Part shown: one piece after another, positions 47,111-55,871 of the stretch | Layout of the letters: each line of letters opens with the position of its first letter | Position numbering within the stretch: the stretch's first letter is position 1 | Assembly (NCBI RefSeq): GCF_009858335.1 | Contig: NZ_VMSE01000001.1 | Span: 248,001-312,000, forward strand | Length of the DNA stretch: 64,000 bases | Source of the DNA: Methylovorus glucosotrophus | GTDB lineage: Bacteria > Pseudomonadota > Gammaproteobacteria > Burkholderiales > Methylophilaceae | Direction: 5' to 3' | Program-made: the position numbers and the translations under genes | The notes under the pieces: model-generated | What the model was told of the DNA's origin: nothing | The model's database searches: none | The model's input: the letters and a program-made list of their open reading frames with translations, nothing else

Positions 47111-48132
47111 GAACTTTCATAAGTCGCACATGCAGGATAAATGCCTTGGTAGTTGCGATAGGCATAAGGGCCGTATTCGATAGCAGGATATTCTTTGCCC
47201 GCTAGCCCCTTCACTGTATTCACCGGTTTAATCAGGGTATGGTAGTTAGGCTGGAAGAAGAATGGCAGTGAAATGCGCGGCTTGCCGGTAAGTACGCGAT
47301 GCTTTGTGGCAATGTAGGTATCCCTCGACCAGTATTGCAACATGTCACCGATATTGCAGATATAAGCGCCAGGGATTACCGGGGTATCGAACCACGTATC
47401 GTTCTTGCCCAGCACCTGCAGCCCCGGGCTATTGGCTAATAAAATGGTGAGGCAGCCATAATCGGTGTGTGCGCCGCAATTATGATCGCCCACCTGTATA
47501 CCTTGCATCCTCTGTTCCAGCTCAGGCATTTGCCCCGACATGCGGTCGACATCGCGCGATACGGGGTAATTAACGGTGCGAAACTGCCAGAAAGAGCGGT
47601 CATCGAAAGCATTCCTGAAGTAGTCGGGGTCGAGATCGAGGCTGATGGCAATACCTCGCATTAAGTCGAAACCCAGCTTGTTCATCTCGTCTATATAAGC
47701 ATTGATCGCCTCTCGGTATCCGGCTATTTGCGGCCAGATATTAGGCCCATGCATGGGTTTCTTCTGCGCTACTTCCATACTGTCGGGTGCGAAATCCACA
47801 CTGAATTCCATGAGTTCGTACGAGTTGCGCTTGCCATCTGCAAGTTCTGATAGGACTGGCGAATATCCACGAAAACATTGACTGTGTCTTTCCATGGAAT
47901 ACCGCAGTTTTTCCTGGAGAGGCAGGTTAAAAAACTGGCTGGAAAAATCAAATGTCTGTTGTATCAGGTCATCGGTGATGCCATGATTTTTGATATAGAA
48001 AAACCCTACCTCTCTGCATGCTTCGCCTAGCTGAGTAGCGACTGCCTGCACGGCTTGAGAGTCTCCATTGCGCAATCCTTCGATGTCTATGATAGGAATC
48101 TGAAGTTGCGCGAATAGCTCATCATCCATCAT
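47107..48132 (-). CDS. 2-oxoglutarate/Fe(II) oxygenase, isopenicillin-N-synthase family
   Basis: About 341 residues from the ATG at 48132 (a GTG at 48141 and an ATG at 48129 are alternatives). The N-terminal part has the family stretch IPIIDIEGLRNG and CREVGFFYIKNHGI. The iron triad is intact: H and D in GAHTDYGCLTIL (about 222-233) and the distal H in TKHRVLTG, with the 2-oxoglutarate-binding RIS in KPRISLPFFF. It hydroxylates or cyclises an unknown substrate. It is divergent from a second Fe(II) oxygenase at 48342. Confidence 0.94.
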   Translation of the reverse strand: MMDDELFAQLQIPIIDIEGLRNGDSQAVQAVATQLGEACREVGFFYIKNHGITDDLIQQTFDFSSQFFNLPLQEKLRYSMERHSQCFRGYSPVLSELADGKRNSYELMEFSVDFAPDSMEVAQKKPMHGPNIWPQIAGYREAINAYIDEMNKLGFDLMRGIAISLDLDPDYFRNAFDDRSFWQFRTVNYPVSRDVDRMSGQMPELEQRMQGIQVGDHNCGAHTDYGCLTILLANSPGLQVLGKNDTWFDTPVIPGAYICNIGDMLQYWSRDTYIATKHRVLTGKPRISLPFFFQPNYHTLIKPVNTVKGLAGKEYPAIEYGPYAYRNYQGIYPACATYESS

Positions 48133-48141
48133 CGTCCCCAC

Positions 48142-48341
48142 TTGTGTGATTAACGTATCTTAGGAAATCGAACCCCCTTTGCAACCTGATAAATCTGCTA
48201 GGTTCGCCTCCACCTCCAGCTTCATATAATCCGTCTCACTCAGTTCTGTAAGTTTCTTCTGTTTGCCTTGCAGACTAAGAACCGCATGTTTTTGCTACAC
48301 GCCATTCCAGACAAACGATCCAAGTTTCAAAGGGGCAAGTC
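48142..48341. promoter_or_regulatory. Divergent promoter region between two Fe(II) oxygenase genes
   Basis: 200 bases hold no gene. Besides the lux-box-like dyad at 48184-48203 there is an imperfect long inverted repeat (CGAACC near 48163, GGTTCG near 48201). Both flanking transcripts should start here. Confidence 0.5.
48184..48203. promoter_or_regulatory. lux-box-like dyad
   Basis: ACCTG-N10-TAGGT, extended to AACCT...AGGTT, is a 20-bp partial dyad of lux-box size in the divergent oxygenase promoter. Inner positions match the consensus poorly, so this is only a candidate site for the LuxR regulator. Confidence 0.35.
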
Positions 48342-49172
48342 GTGCAAAATACCTCAGCCATACTAAGTCAAACCAATCCATTAGTTAGCCCGAGCAGGTG
48401 GACAGACATCCATGACCTCATCACTTTTAAGATATTCGATCACGATGCGTTACTCGATGTGCGCGAGCAGTTTGCCAGTTCCGGCTATGTAAAACTGCCC
48501 ACATTTCTTGATCAGCAGGCTTTAACTGTATTCCGCGAAGAAATGGAGCAGGTTGAAGAAGTCGCCATACGCAAGAAATTCGAGATGCCTGGCTATTTGT
48601 CACCGCGCAGATTGTCGGTGGCGGGCGGCAGCCTTATAAGGCACCACTCCCCATTGCTTTATAGTCTTTATCACCATTCTGCGTTGCGCAAATGCATCGA
48701 AACTATTGTCGGACGGCCCATATATACCTGCACACACCCTGAAGAATATATGGTGGCAAATTTCCTGCATAACAGCGGTGATACGCATGGGTGGCATCTG
48801 GATGACCCTGCCTATGCGCTGATTATCTTTGCCGAGACGCCACAGGAAGGTGGGGGTGGGGAGGTCGAATTCATTGCCAATTGGACCGACTTGTGCCGTC
48901 GCAAGCAGCGAAGTCCGGATAAGGACATCCTGGATTTGGTGGAGTGGGCAGATGCTAATGGCTTGGTAGACAGGCATAACCATCAGTCGGGCGACGCCTA
49001 CCTTTTGCGCGCAGACAAGAATCTGCATCGCGTTTCGCCACTGAAGAACATTGGAGATAGGCGCTCTGTCGTCAATCTTGCATTTCAGTCCATGGCCTGC
49101 GTCGATTATGGGAATACCGCGGATTTGCTTTACGGTATGCCTGTAACCGCAGCGCCTATTGTTACCGATTAG
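48342..49172 (+). CDS. 2OG-Fe(II) oxygenase, HalD/BesD/ArpA-like family
   Basis: 276 residues, GTG start with AAAGGGG upstream. The core PEEYMVANFLHNSGDTHGWH (about 133-152) then LDDPAYALIIFAE matches the HalD/ArpA-like family. The iron site reads H-L-D (H152, D154), with the distal histidine in KNLHRVSPL (about 229) and arginine in GDRRSVVNLAF. Halogenases of this family replace the aspartate by glycine or alanine to open a chloride site; here the aspartate is retained, so hydroxylation is the expected chemistry. Family members act on free amino acids. It heads the plus-strand operon of the island. Confidence 0.87.
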   Translation: MQNTSAILSQTNPLVSPSRWTDIHDLITFKIFDHDALLDVREQFASSGYVKLPTFLDQQALTVFREEMEQVEEVAIRKKFEMPGYLSPRRLSVAGGSLIRHHSPLLYSLYHHSALRKCIETIVGRPIYTCTHPEEYMVANFLHNSGDTHGWHLDDPAYALIIFAETPQEGGGGEVEFIANWTDLCRRKQRSPDKDILDLVEWADANGLVDRHNHQSGDAYLLRADKNLHRVSPLKNIGDRRSVVNLAFQSMACVDYGNTADLLYGMPVTAAPIVTD

Positions 49173-49196
49173 TTCTATTTCCACCAAGGAGTTGAG

Positions 49197-49742
49197 GTGC
49201 GTATGAACCCAATAAGCGAATCCCATATGGCGGCAAGTAGTAAACACGAAGCGAATCCCCAGACACTTGCGGGCGATGAGCAAACAGACGCGCAAGCTAT
49301 TCAGTGGCGGCTGTTAGCGTTCAATGAGTTATCCAATCACGATCTGTATGCCTTATTGGCTCTGCGTGAAAGCATATTTATTGTCGAGCAGGATGTTCCT
49401 TATACGGACATTGATGGAAAAGACCTGCACTGCACTCACTTGCTGGGCTGCCTGGATGGGGAGCTTGTCGCCTACATGCGCATTCTGCCAGTCGGACTTT
49501 TTGAAGCCGGTTTTTTCAGCATGGGCCGCGTGGTATTGAGGCAGGATTTACGCAGCACCGGTATTGGGCATGAGTTGGTAAGGCGTGGCATGGAGCACCT
49601 TGACTCAATACGGAGCAATGTTCCGGTCAAGATATCTTCGCAGTTGTACCTGAAAAATTTCTATTCACGCTTTGGTTTTGTTGCGGTCGGCGAAATGTAT
49701 ATTGAGGACAGGATCCCGCATATCGCCATGGTGAGACGATAG
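49197..49742 (+). CDS. GNAT acetyltransferase, ElaA-like
   Basis: 181 residues from a GTG at 49197 with AAGGAG 5 bases upstream (ATG at 49203 also possible). The ElaA-type pattern is clear: YALLALRESIFIVEQDVPYT, DIDGKDLHCTHLLG, the acetyl-CoA loop LRSTGIGHELVRRGMEHL (about 118-135) and FYSRFGFVAVGEMYIEDRIP. The first 30 residues are extra and probably disordered. The substrate is unknown; in the island it could N-acylate an amine that the M20 hydrolase later deacylates. Confidence 0.9.
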   Translation: MRMNPISESHMAASSKHEANPQTLAGDEQTDAQAIQWRLLAFNELSNHDLYALLALRESIFIVEQDVPYTDIDGKDLHCTHLLGCLDGELVAYMRILPVGLFEAGFFSMGRVVLRQDLRSTGIGHELVRRGMEHLDSIRSNVPVKISSQLYLKNFYSRFGFVAVGEMYIEDRIPHIAMVRR

Positions 49743-49750
49743 GAGCGGCC

Positions 49751-50977
49751 ATGAAAGTTAACTTCAAGATTTCCATGCTGCTCCGCTATAAGTCCCAGCT
49801 GTATTCGATGCTGGCCTGGTTATTTCCGCTGTCCATGCTGCTGGCATACCAGGCTGTGCCGCTCTGGTTACCGTTAGCATATGCAGTGATTGTCATCGTG
49901 TTAAGCAGACATTTTTCCGCCTATGTTAAGGGAATGCTGGCGATTGAAGACCGGATTAACTTGAAGTTGGGCCTGGTCACGCCTGCCAGAATCTGCCGGG
50001 TGCCACTGCATGTTCCCGTAGTGGGCATTCTCTATGGGGCAATGGTCGTGTTGAGCCAGTCCTCGTTTTCTGCCCAAGCCTGTCTTCTGTATATTGCCGG
50101 GTCTACCGGTATTCAATCATGGGCAATCACTGCGGCTTATCGTGGCTGGGGGGATCGTGTATCGAATTCCTTGCTGGCGTTCCTGCTTGTGTCCGGGTCA
50201 ATGAGTGCCAGCGTGCTATACCCGGGTGCGTGGAGCCTTGTATACCTCGGTGTGGCTGCCTTGTGCCTGCATCTCGCTTTGGGTGCGCTCTCAGATATGC
50301 GTACCTGGCTACATCCTAAAAAAGGCGTAGGTGTCTTCTTCGGCACCTTCAATCCGGTGCATAAGACGCATATCAAAATATTGCAAGAGGCCATCTCCGA
50401 CAGGGGTTTAAGCAAGGTATACCTGCATCCCACCACGGTACCCAAACTGCACAGGCTCGCGCTCAGTCATGGCGAAATCGCCATGACTGAAGAGGAGGGT
50501 ATGCGGGTTTATCACAAGACCGAACTTGCAGATAAAAATAAAAACTACTTTCCAACGGGCCGTAAATTCTATCCCTACGAGGTGCGGCACCAGCTTTTGC
50601 GAGCCGGCGTCAGCGATGCGGGGCTGGAGGAGATAGTAGAAGTGCTGGACTGGCCCGATGTATATGACAGTCGGGGATTTTTTGGCGTGATTGCCGAGAT
50701 AAGGCGCTCCCTGCCTGCCGGTACTCCCATACACGGCATTCATGGCAGTGATCTCGGGGGCATATGGGTCAGGAATATCTTCGAGATCGCTGGCGGTATT
50801 TATCCCTATCCTGTTATTCGTTCCGATTGCATTTCGGCGACTGCCATACGAGAGGGCGCGGTGGGTTACACCACGCCGACCATAGAAGCGTTTCTGGCTG
50901 CCTCCAGGGCAGGCACAGACTTCATATTCCCTACGGGATATGTGTTCAAGAACAACAGTCGCAATCACTGGAGATAG
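49751..50977 (+). CDS. Polytopic membrane domain fused to NadD/CoaD-like nucleotidyltransferase
   Basis: 408 residues, 8 bases after the acetyltransferase stop. Residues 18-55 and 85-180 contain about six membrane helices of no family I recognise. From about residue 190 a nucleotidyltransferase domain begins: GVFFGTFNPVHKTHIKIL (about 193-210) has the GTFNPxHxxH signature, HGSDLGG (331-337) the family GxD region and ISATAIREG (361-369) the ISxTxIR motif. Catalytic residues look intact. Such enzymes transfer AMP or CMP from a nucleotide triphosphate to a phosphate or phosphonate. The membrane fusion is unusual and suggests activation of a lipid or a membrane-delivered substrate. Confidence 0.85.
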   Translation: MKVNFKISMLLRYKSQLYSMLAWLFPLSMLLAYQAVPLWLPLAYAVIVIVLSRHFSAYVKGMLAIEDRINLKLGLVTPARICRVPLHVPVVGILYGAMVVLSQSSFSAQACLLYIAGSTGIQSWAITAAYRGWGDRVSNSLLAFLLVSGSMSASVLYPGAWSLVYLGVAALCLHLALGALSDMRTWLHPKKGVGVFFGTFNPVHKTHIKILQEAISDRGLSKVYLHPTTVPKLHRLALSHGEIAMTEEEGMRVYHKTELADKNKNYFPTGRKFYPYEVRHQLLRAGVSDAGLEEIVEVLDWPDVYDSRGFFGVIAEIRRSLPAGTPIHGIHGSDLGGIWVRNIFEIAGGIYPYPVIRSDCISATAIREGAVGYTTPTIEAFLAASRAGTDFIFPTGYVFKNNSRNHWR

Positions 50978-50979
50978 CA

Positions 50980-52239
50980 ATGAATACAACCACTGAAGTC
51001 ACTATTGTCGGCGCTGGACCATACGGCCTTTCCATCGCTGCTCACCTGCGCCACATGAATGTGAACTTCCGGATTATTGGCAGCCCCATGCATACCTGGC
51101 GTACGCATATGCCCAAGGGAATGCATCTTAAGTCTGCCGGCTTATCCGCGACCTTGTTTGATCCTGAACACAGCTTCACGCTCAAACAATATTGCCGGCA
51201 AAACAACATCCCGTATGAAGATGAAGGCTTGCCTATTTCACTGGAGTTATTCACCCAATACGGCATGGCATTCCAGCGGCGCTTTGCTCCTAACCTGGAA
51301 GAGACCAAATTACAGTGCTTGCGGAAGCAGGGTGATATGTTCGAGCTGGTTTTAGAAAATGGGTCAACGTTCCTGTCGCGCAAGGTGATATTGGCCGTGG
51401 GCATTGATTATTTCAGGTACCTGCCGCAGCCTTTGGATGGCCTGGACAAAAGCCATTACTCGCACAGCGCCGAGCATCATGACCTGGAGAAGTTCAGGGG
51501 CAAGGAGGTCGTGGTCATCGGCAGCGGCTCTTCCGCCATAGACATGGCAGTCTTGCTGCATGAGATCGAGGCCAAGCCTATCTTGGTAGCGCGACGGCAG
51601 GCACTGAATTTCGGACAGAAAGAGGGGCGGGTACGTACACGGCTGAGCCGCTTAGTGGCTCCCATGTCCGGATTGGGCCCGGGCTGGAAAAACCTGTTTT
51701 GCGCAGCGATGCCGGGCTTGTTCCGCTATCTGCCGGCGAATTTCCGTGTCAGGGTGGTCAAGGAATTTCTTGGGCCGTCGGGAGGCTGGTTCATCAAGCC
51801 GCGTATGAAGGATATCCCCATCCTTCTCGGGTATAAGCTGCTATCGGCAAAATCTGTGCAAGGCAAAGCCGAGTTGCAGTTTATCGATGTTAAAGGCGAA
51901 CAGCACAGCATCCAGGTCGAGCATGTGATCGCCGCTACCGGATACAAGGCGCAGGTCAACACTATCCGTTTCCTCGCTCCGGAAATCGAGCTGGCAATCC
52001 AGCTGATAGATAAGACCCCCAGGTTATCGGCCAATTTCGAATCTTCGGTGCCCGGTCTTTATTTTGCCGGCCCGTCCACTGCGAATACTTTTGGCCCAGT
52101 GATGCGATTCGCTCTCGGGGCTGGGTTTGCCTCACGCACAATCTCCAGGCATCTGCATCGGGTTTTGCGCCAGCATCCGACAGGTGGGCAAGATACGCCT
52201 GTGCGTCAATCGATTGCTACCAGCCAATACCAGCGATGA
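50980..52239 (+). CDS. Flavin-dependent monooxygenase-like oxidoreductase (FAD/NAD(P) two-domain)
   Basis: 419 residues from the ATG at 50980, 2 bases after the previous stop, with GGAG upstream. The N-terminal FAD motif is VTIVGAGPYGLSIAAHLR (residues 7-24); the second dinucleotide motif VVVIGSGSSAIDMAVLL lies near 175. A C-terminal ATGYKAQV and PGLYFAGPSTANTFGPVMRF complete the fold, as in lysine/ornithine N-hydroxylases and CzcO-like enzymes. It probably oxygenates a nitrogen or carbon of the pathway intermediate. It overlaps the following exporter gene by 4 bases. Confidence 0.92.
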   Translation: MNTTTEVTIVGAGPYGLSIAAHLRHMNVNFRIIGSPMHTWRTHMPKGMHLKSAGLSATLFDPEHSFTLKQYCRQNNIPYEDEGLPISLELFTQYGMAFQRRFAPNLEETKLQCLRKQGDMFELVLENGSTFLSRKVILAVGIDYFRYLPQPLDGLDKSHYSHSAEHHDLEKFRGKEVVVIGSGSSAIDMAVLLHEIEAKPILVARRQALNFGQKEGRVRTRLSRLVAPMSGLGPGWKNLFCAAMPGLFRYLPANFRVRVVKEFLGPSGGWFIKPRMKDIPILLGYKLLSAKSVQGKAELQFIDVKGEQHSIQVEHVIAATGYKAQVNTIRFLAPEIELAIQLIDKTPRLSANFESSVPGLYFAGPSTANTFGPVMRFALGAGFASRTISRHLHRVLRQHPTGGQDTPVRQSIATSQYQR

Positions 52240-53210
52240 TCAGGATAGCCTCTAATTTTGCAAAATGGCTATGGCACAGCCCGATTGTTCTCTTGATGTA
52301 TACCGCGAGCATATGGGGTTGTAACGCGGTAGCTGCCAGGCTCGCCGCGGGCAATATTTCGCCTATGTGCCTGGTATTGCTCAGGTGGCTGATCGTATGT
52401 TCCATCCTGTTTGCCTGCATGCACGGTACCCTTGGAAAAATCCTGCCGATGATGCGAATGTCATGGCGAAGGTTTATCTGGATGGGCTTCGCCGGATTCA
52501 CCGGCTTCAGTGCCCTGTTTTATCTTGCTGCCTACAAGACCACTGCAGTCAACATCACCTTGTTGCAGACCTCGATGCCGCCCATGGTGATGCTGGGCGC
52601 TTTGTTGTTCTATAAAGAGGAAGTGACTGGATGGAGGCTCGCAGGCATGCTGCTGGCTCTGGCTGGCATGGTGTTAATCGCCACCCGCGGCGACATGCAG
52701 ACACTGGCCACCATGAATTTCAATATCGGCGATATAGCGATCATCGCTGCCTGCATCCTCTACGCGGGATATACCTTATCGCTGAGAAGCAGACCCTCCA
52801 TTCCTGCGCTTCAGTTTTTTTTCGGACTGTCATTGTCGGCATTGGCCTCGGCATTGCCGCTGGCAATCGGTGAGATAGCTGCAGGCTATGCCTACTGGCC
52901 CAGTGTTACTGGGTGGTGGGTGCTGCTGTTTGTGGCGTTCGGGCCGACATTGACGGCCCAGCTTGCCTATATGCGAGGCGTGGACTTGATTGGCCCGTCA
53001 CGCGCAAGTCTCTTCCCATGCCTGGTGCCGGCGCTGGGAGCGCTTTGTGCCGTCCTGACGCTGGGGGAGTCATTCCATCTTTACCACGGCATCGCTCTTG
53101 GGATGGGGCTAACCGGAGTTTATCTGGGACAAGCCGGCCCTGGCTTTTTCAGGCCCATGCGCTGGCCTTTCAATATGACCAGGCTTGAAAAGGGGAATCA
53201 TCGTGGATGA
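52236..53210 (+). CDS. EamA/DMT-family exporter
   Basis: 324 residues, ten predicted membrane helices in two EamA repeats; the first begins LLMYTASIWGCNAVAARLAA and the second contains QLAYMRGVDLIGPSRASLFP. Start overlaps the flavin oxygenase stop (ATGA). In a biosynthetic setting this is the likely export route for the product. A second EamA exporter with a nearby PNPOx gene occurs at 30602-31483, but the two are only family relatives. Confidence 0.93.
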   Translation: MIRIASNFAKWLWHSPIVLLMYTASIWGCNAVAARLAAGNISPMCLVLLRWLIVCSILFACMHGTLGKILPMMRMSWRRFIWMGFAGFTGFSALFYLAAYKTTAVNITLLQTSMPPMVMLGALLFYKEEVTGWRLAGMLLALAGMVLIATRGDMQTLATMNFNIGDIAIIAACILYAGYTLSLRSRPSIPALQFFFGLSLSALASALPLAIGEIAAGYAYWPSVTGWWVLLFVAFGPTLTAQLAYMRGVDLIGPSRASLFPCLVPALGALCAVLTLGESFHLYHGIALGMGLTGVYLGQAGPGFFRPMRWPFNMTRLEKGNHRG

Positions 53211-53859
53211 GTTTTATGGCAAACAGCATCGTGCATTTCAGCAGCAATTCGAGACAGTGAAACTTGCCAATGCTGTTCATAACAACATTGTCAGCCATGA
53301 GATAGACGCCAGGCACAAGGACTTCATAGAAAGCCGCGACATGTTCTTCCTGAGCACCATCGATCATCGAGGATATCCCACCTGCTCGTACAAGGGCGGG
53401 CATGCCGGCTTCATCAAAGCGCTTGATCAGAATACCCTGGCTTTTCCAAGCTACGACGGCAACGGCATGTTCCTGTCCATGGGCAATATCAGCCTGAATA
53501 GCAAGGTTGGCATGCTGCTGGTGGACATCGAGACACCGCATCGCATACGTATCCACGGTAACGCCAGCGTCAGTCGCGATGATCCATTGCTGGCGCAATT
53601 CGCCGGAGCCGAACTGGTGGTAAGAGTCAAGGTGCTGGAAATATTTGTTAACTGTTCGCGCTATATCCATCAATACCAGAAACTTGCCGATTCGCGCTAT
53701 GTGCCTGTGCAAGGAAAGAGCACGCCGCTACCCCAGTGGAAGCGCATAGATGGGTTGCAGGAAGCGTTGCCATCGCGCGACCAGCATATTGCACAAAGCC
53801 TGGGCGGTACCATCACGCCGGAGGAATACGAATATATGGTGAGTCAGGGGCAAGCCTGA
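53203..53859 (+). CDS. Pyridoxamine 5'-phosphate oxidase-family flavoprotein
   Basis: About 218 residues from a GTG at 53203 with AAAGGGG upstream; it overlaps the exporter gene by 8 bases. The split-barrel pattern is FIESRDMFFLSTIDHRGYPT (about 42-61), FIKALDQNTLAFPSYDGNGM and LLVDIETPHRIRIHGNASVS. Such proteins bind FMN and carry out redox steps on diverse small molecules. Its C-terminal part (RYIHQYQKLADSRYVP) matches a PNPOx subgroup. The role in the island is unknown. Confidence 0.88.
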   Translation: MDEFYGKQHRAFQQQFETVKLANAVHNNIVSHEIDARHKDFIESRDMFFLSTIDHRGYPTCSYKGGHAGFIKALDQNTLAFPSYDGNGMFLSMGNISLNSKVGMLLVDIETPHRIRIHGNASVSRDDPLLAQFAGAELVVRVKVLEIFVNCSRYIHQYQKLADSRYVPVQGKSTPLPQWKRIDGLQEALPSRDQHIAQSLGGTITPEEYEYMVSQGQA

Positions 53860-53922
53860 GCGATAGGCTTGCAGGGAACGGGTAAGACATTACATGGCTG
53901 CGGTATTTATAAGGTAGACGTT

Positions 53923-54858
53923 ATGACTGAAATTCAAGAAAGCTTACGCACGCTTGCACATATATCTGTATATGTCACATGGATCATCTTCTCACTCGCG
54001 GTAGTGGAGGCGGTAGTACTCAAATATGTTTTGAAACAGGAGTATGACCTCGCTGGGGCGGCATGTTCTTTTTCGCTGAAGATTGTACGTGTGTTCTCGC
54101 AGTCCATTCCTCTGCTAGTCACTGTGCCTGTGGGCTACTGGTTGAGCAGGCATCCGGTTGTGGACTTATCCAACTATGGAGCAATATCCTATCTATTGTT
54201 ATTTATCGGGTATGAGTTCGGCTTTTATTTCAGGCATAGATTCGCACACCAGACACGCTGGTTCTGGATCAGCCATCAAGTACATCATTCGGCGAATCAT
54301 CTCAATCTATCGGTCGCTTTCCGTGTCTCGGTAGGGGAGATACTCATGGGTGCAATGCTGTTCCATGTCATCCCCTTGAGCCTGCTTGGATTCGACCCCA
54401 TCACCATCCTCGGCGCGGCCGCCATAGGTGGGGCTATTGCTTTATGGAATCATTCCACCTGGATAGGAAAGCTGGGCCCGCTGGAAGGAATATTGAGCAC
54501 GCCATCGGCACATCGTGTACACCATGCGCGAAACCCGGAATACATCGGCGAAAAGGAGGGTGCCAATTTCGGTGCGCTTACCGTGATTTTTGACAGGATA
54601 TTCGGAACCTATATGCCGGAGCGCGACGATATCAAGATTGAATACGGTCTGGTAGAGCCGATACGCAGCAATAATCCTGTCACTATCAGTTTTCATTTAT
54701 TTAAAAAGGCCTGGGTGGATTTGCGGCAGGCCAGAAGTATTGCCGAAGTGGTCAGCTATCTGACCAGCAAGCCCAGTGACCCGTGGCCGCCTGTACGCAC
54801 TGACGGTGTGCGCTACAATAAGACCACCTTCATAGAGGACAATCAGCTGGGTCGCTAA
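53923..54858 (+). CDS. Membrane di-iron hydroxylase, fatty acid hydroxylase/sterol desaturase family
   Basis: About 311 residues from the ATG at 53923 with AAGGTAG upstream. Several membrane helices surround the eight-histidine motif: FRHRFAHQ (about 107-114), WISHQVHHSANHLN (about 119-132) and SAHRVHHARNPEY (about 192-204). These ligate two irons, so the enzyme hydroxylates or desaturates a hydrophobic or membrane-embedded substrate. Together with the membrane-fused nucleotidyltransferase it suggests part of the pathway runs at the membrane. Confidence 0.92.
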   Translation: MTEIQESLRTLAHISVYVTWIIFSLAVVEAVVLKYVLKQEYDLAGAACSFSLKIVRVFSQSIPLLVTVPVGYWLSRHPVVDLSNYGAISYLLLFIGYEFGFYFRHRFAHQTRWFWISHQVHHSANHLNLSVAFRVSVGEILMGAMLFHVIPLSLLGFDPITILGAAAIGGAIALWNHSTWIGKLGPLEGILSTPSAHRVHHARNPEYIGEKEGANFGALTVIFDRIFGTYMPERDDIKIEYGLVEPIRSNNPVTISFHLFKKAWVDLRQARSIAEVVSYLTSKPSDPWPPVRTDGVRYNKTTFIEDNQLGR

Positions 54859-54880
54859 TCGACATGCTATCCATACTGAC

Positions 54881-55849
54881 ATGCATATCTTAGGATCATT
54901 TAAGCAGGAAAGCTTGGTAGTGCTGATCGCGGTGATTCTGGCACTCTCTTTCAGCCTTAGTCTCGATGGCTATGCCAGTTGGGGCAATGCCATAGCGCTG
55001 ATGCGTAGCATGGCGATATTGGGTGTGTTTGCCCTTGGCATGATCATCGTCATCATTGGTCGTGGCATCGACTTGTCGCAGATTGCCATCGGTATGGTGT
55101 CGGCCGCCATTTCCGTCAAGCTGCTGGTGGCCGGCATGACTCTGCCGCTTGCACTGCTGGCCGGATTGGTGGCAGCGATGGCGATGGGTTCGATCAATGC
55201 GGCGCTGATCCATGCACTGGCGATCCCTCCGCTATTCACTACCCTGACCAGCGTCTTCGTGTTTGTCGGGCTGGCCCGCGTCAGTATCCTGCCTTCCATG
55301 ATCATTAACCTGCCATCGCAGCAAACGGGCCTGGTTGCGGTGGGGCAGAACTGGCATGGCGTGCCTATCCCGGTCATGGTATTCGGCGCGTGTGCACTGC
55401 TGACGCATCTATTCCTGCATGCAACAACGATGGGCCGCTTCATCTATGCCTATGGGGACAATGCCGAGACCGCCAGGCTCTCTGGCATGCCGGTCACCGC
55501 CATCGTGATTACCCAATATGTACTGTGCGCGTTGTTGGGGTTCGTGGCCGGTCTCCTGATGGTATCCACGACGGCGATGGTGGATCTTAAGACAGTCAAT
55601 TCCACCATGATCTTCGACGTTATCCTGGTGGTGGTCATTGGCGGAGGCAGCCTTGCTGGCGCACGTGGAGGGGTAGCCAGCGTCCTGGCCGGCCTGCTGC
55701 TGATAGGTGTGCTGCTCAACGGAATGACGCTGATGGATGTCAATGCGCAACTGCAGAATATCATCAAGGGTGGCGTATTGCTGACGGTCATTATGGTGGA
55801 TCACTGGCTCCACCCGTACGACGAGGAAGATGCCAGGCAAAGTGTTTAA
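54881..55849 (+). CDS. ABC importer permease, ribose/RbsC type
   Basis: 322 residues, about nine membrane helices. Typical RbsC parts are LGMIIVIIGRGIDLSQIAIG near the start and LVVVIGGGSLAGARGGVASV (about 248-267). It starts 22 bases after the hydroxylase stop, so it is likely in the same transcript. A second RbsC-like domain is fused to the ATPase at 56941-59493, so the pore is probably a heterodimer of the two. The substrate of the importer is unknown; ribose-type systems take sugars, polyols, nucleosides or autoinducer-2. Confidence 0.93.
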   Translation: MHILGSFKQESLVVLIAVILALSFSLSLDGYASWGNAIALMRSMAILGVFALGMIIVIIGRGIDLSQIAIGMVSAAISVKLLVAGMTLPLALLAGLVAAMAMGSINAALIHALAIPPLFTTLTSVFVFVGLARVSILPSMIINLPSQQTGLVAVGQNWHGVPIPVMVFGACALLTHLFLHATTMGRFIYAYGDNAETARLSGMPVTAIVITQYVLCALLGFVAGLLMVSTTAMVDLKTVNSTMIFDVILVVVIGGGSLAGARGGVASVLAGLLLIGVLLNGMTLMDVNAQLQNIIKGGVLLTVIMVDHWLHPYDEEDARQSV

Positions 55850-55871
55850 TCAGAAAAGCTGAGGACTCAAA

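Noticed and set aside
48342..49172. Call as halogenase
   Set aside because: The iron-binding aspartate is present (HLD), so a chloride site is not expected.
49197..49742. Acetyltransferase near LuxR as a possible LuxI autoinducer synthase
   Set aside because: The residues match ElaA-type GNAT proteins (FIVEQDVPYTDIDG and FYSRFGFVAVGE) and not the LuxI pattern.
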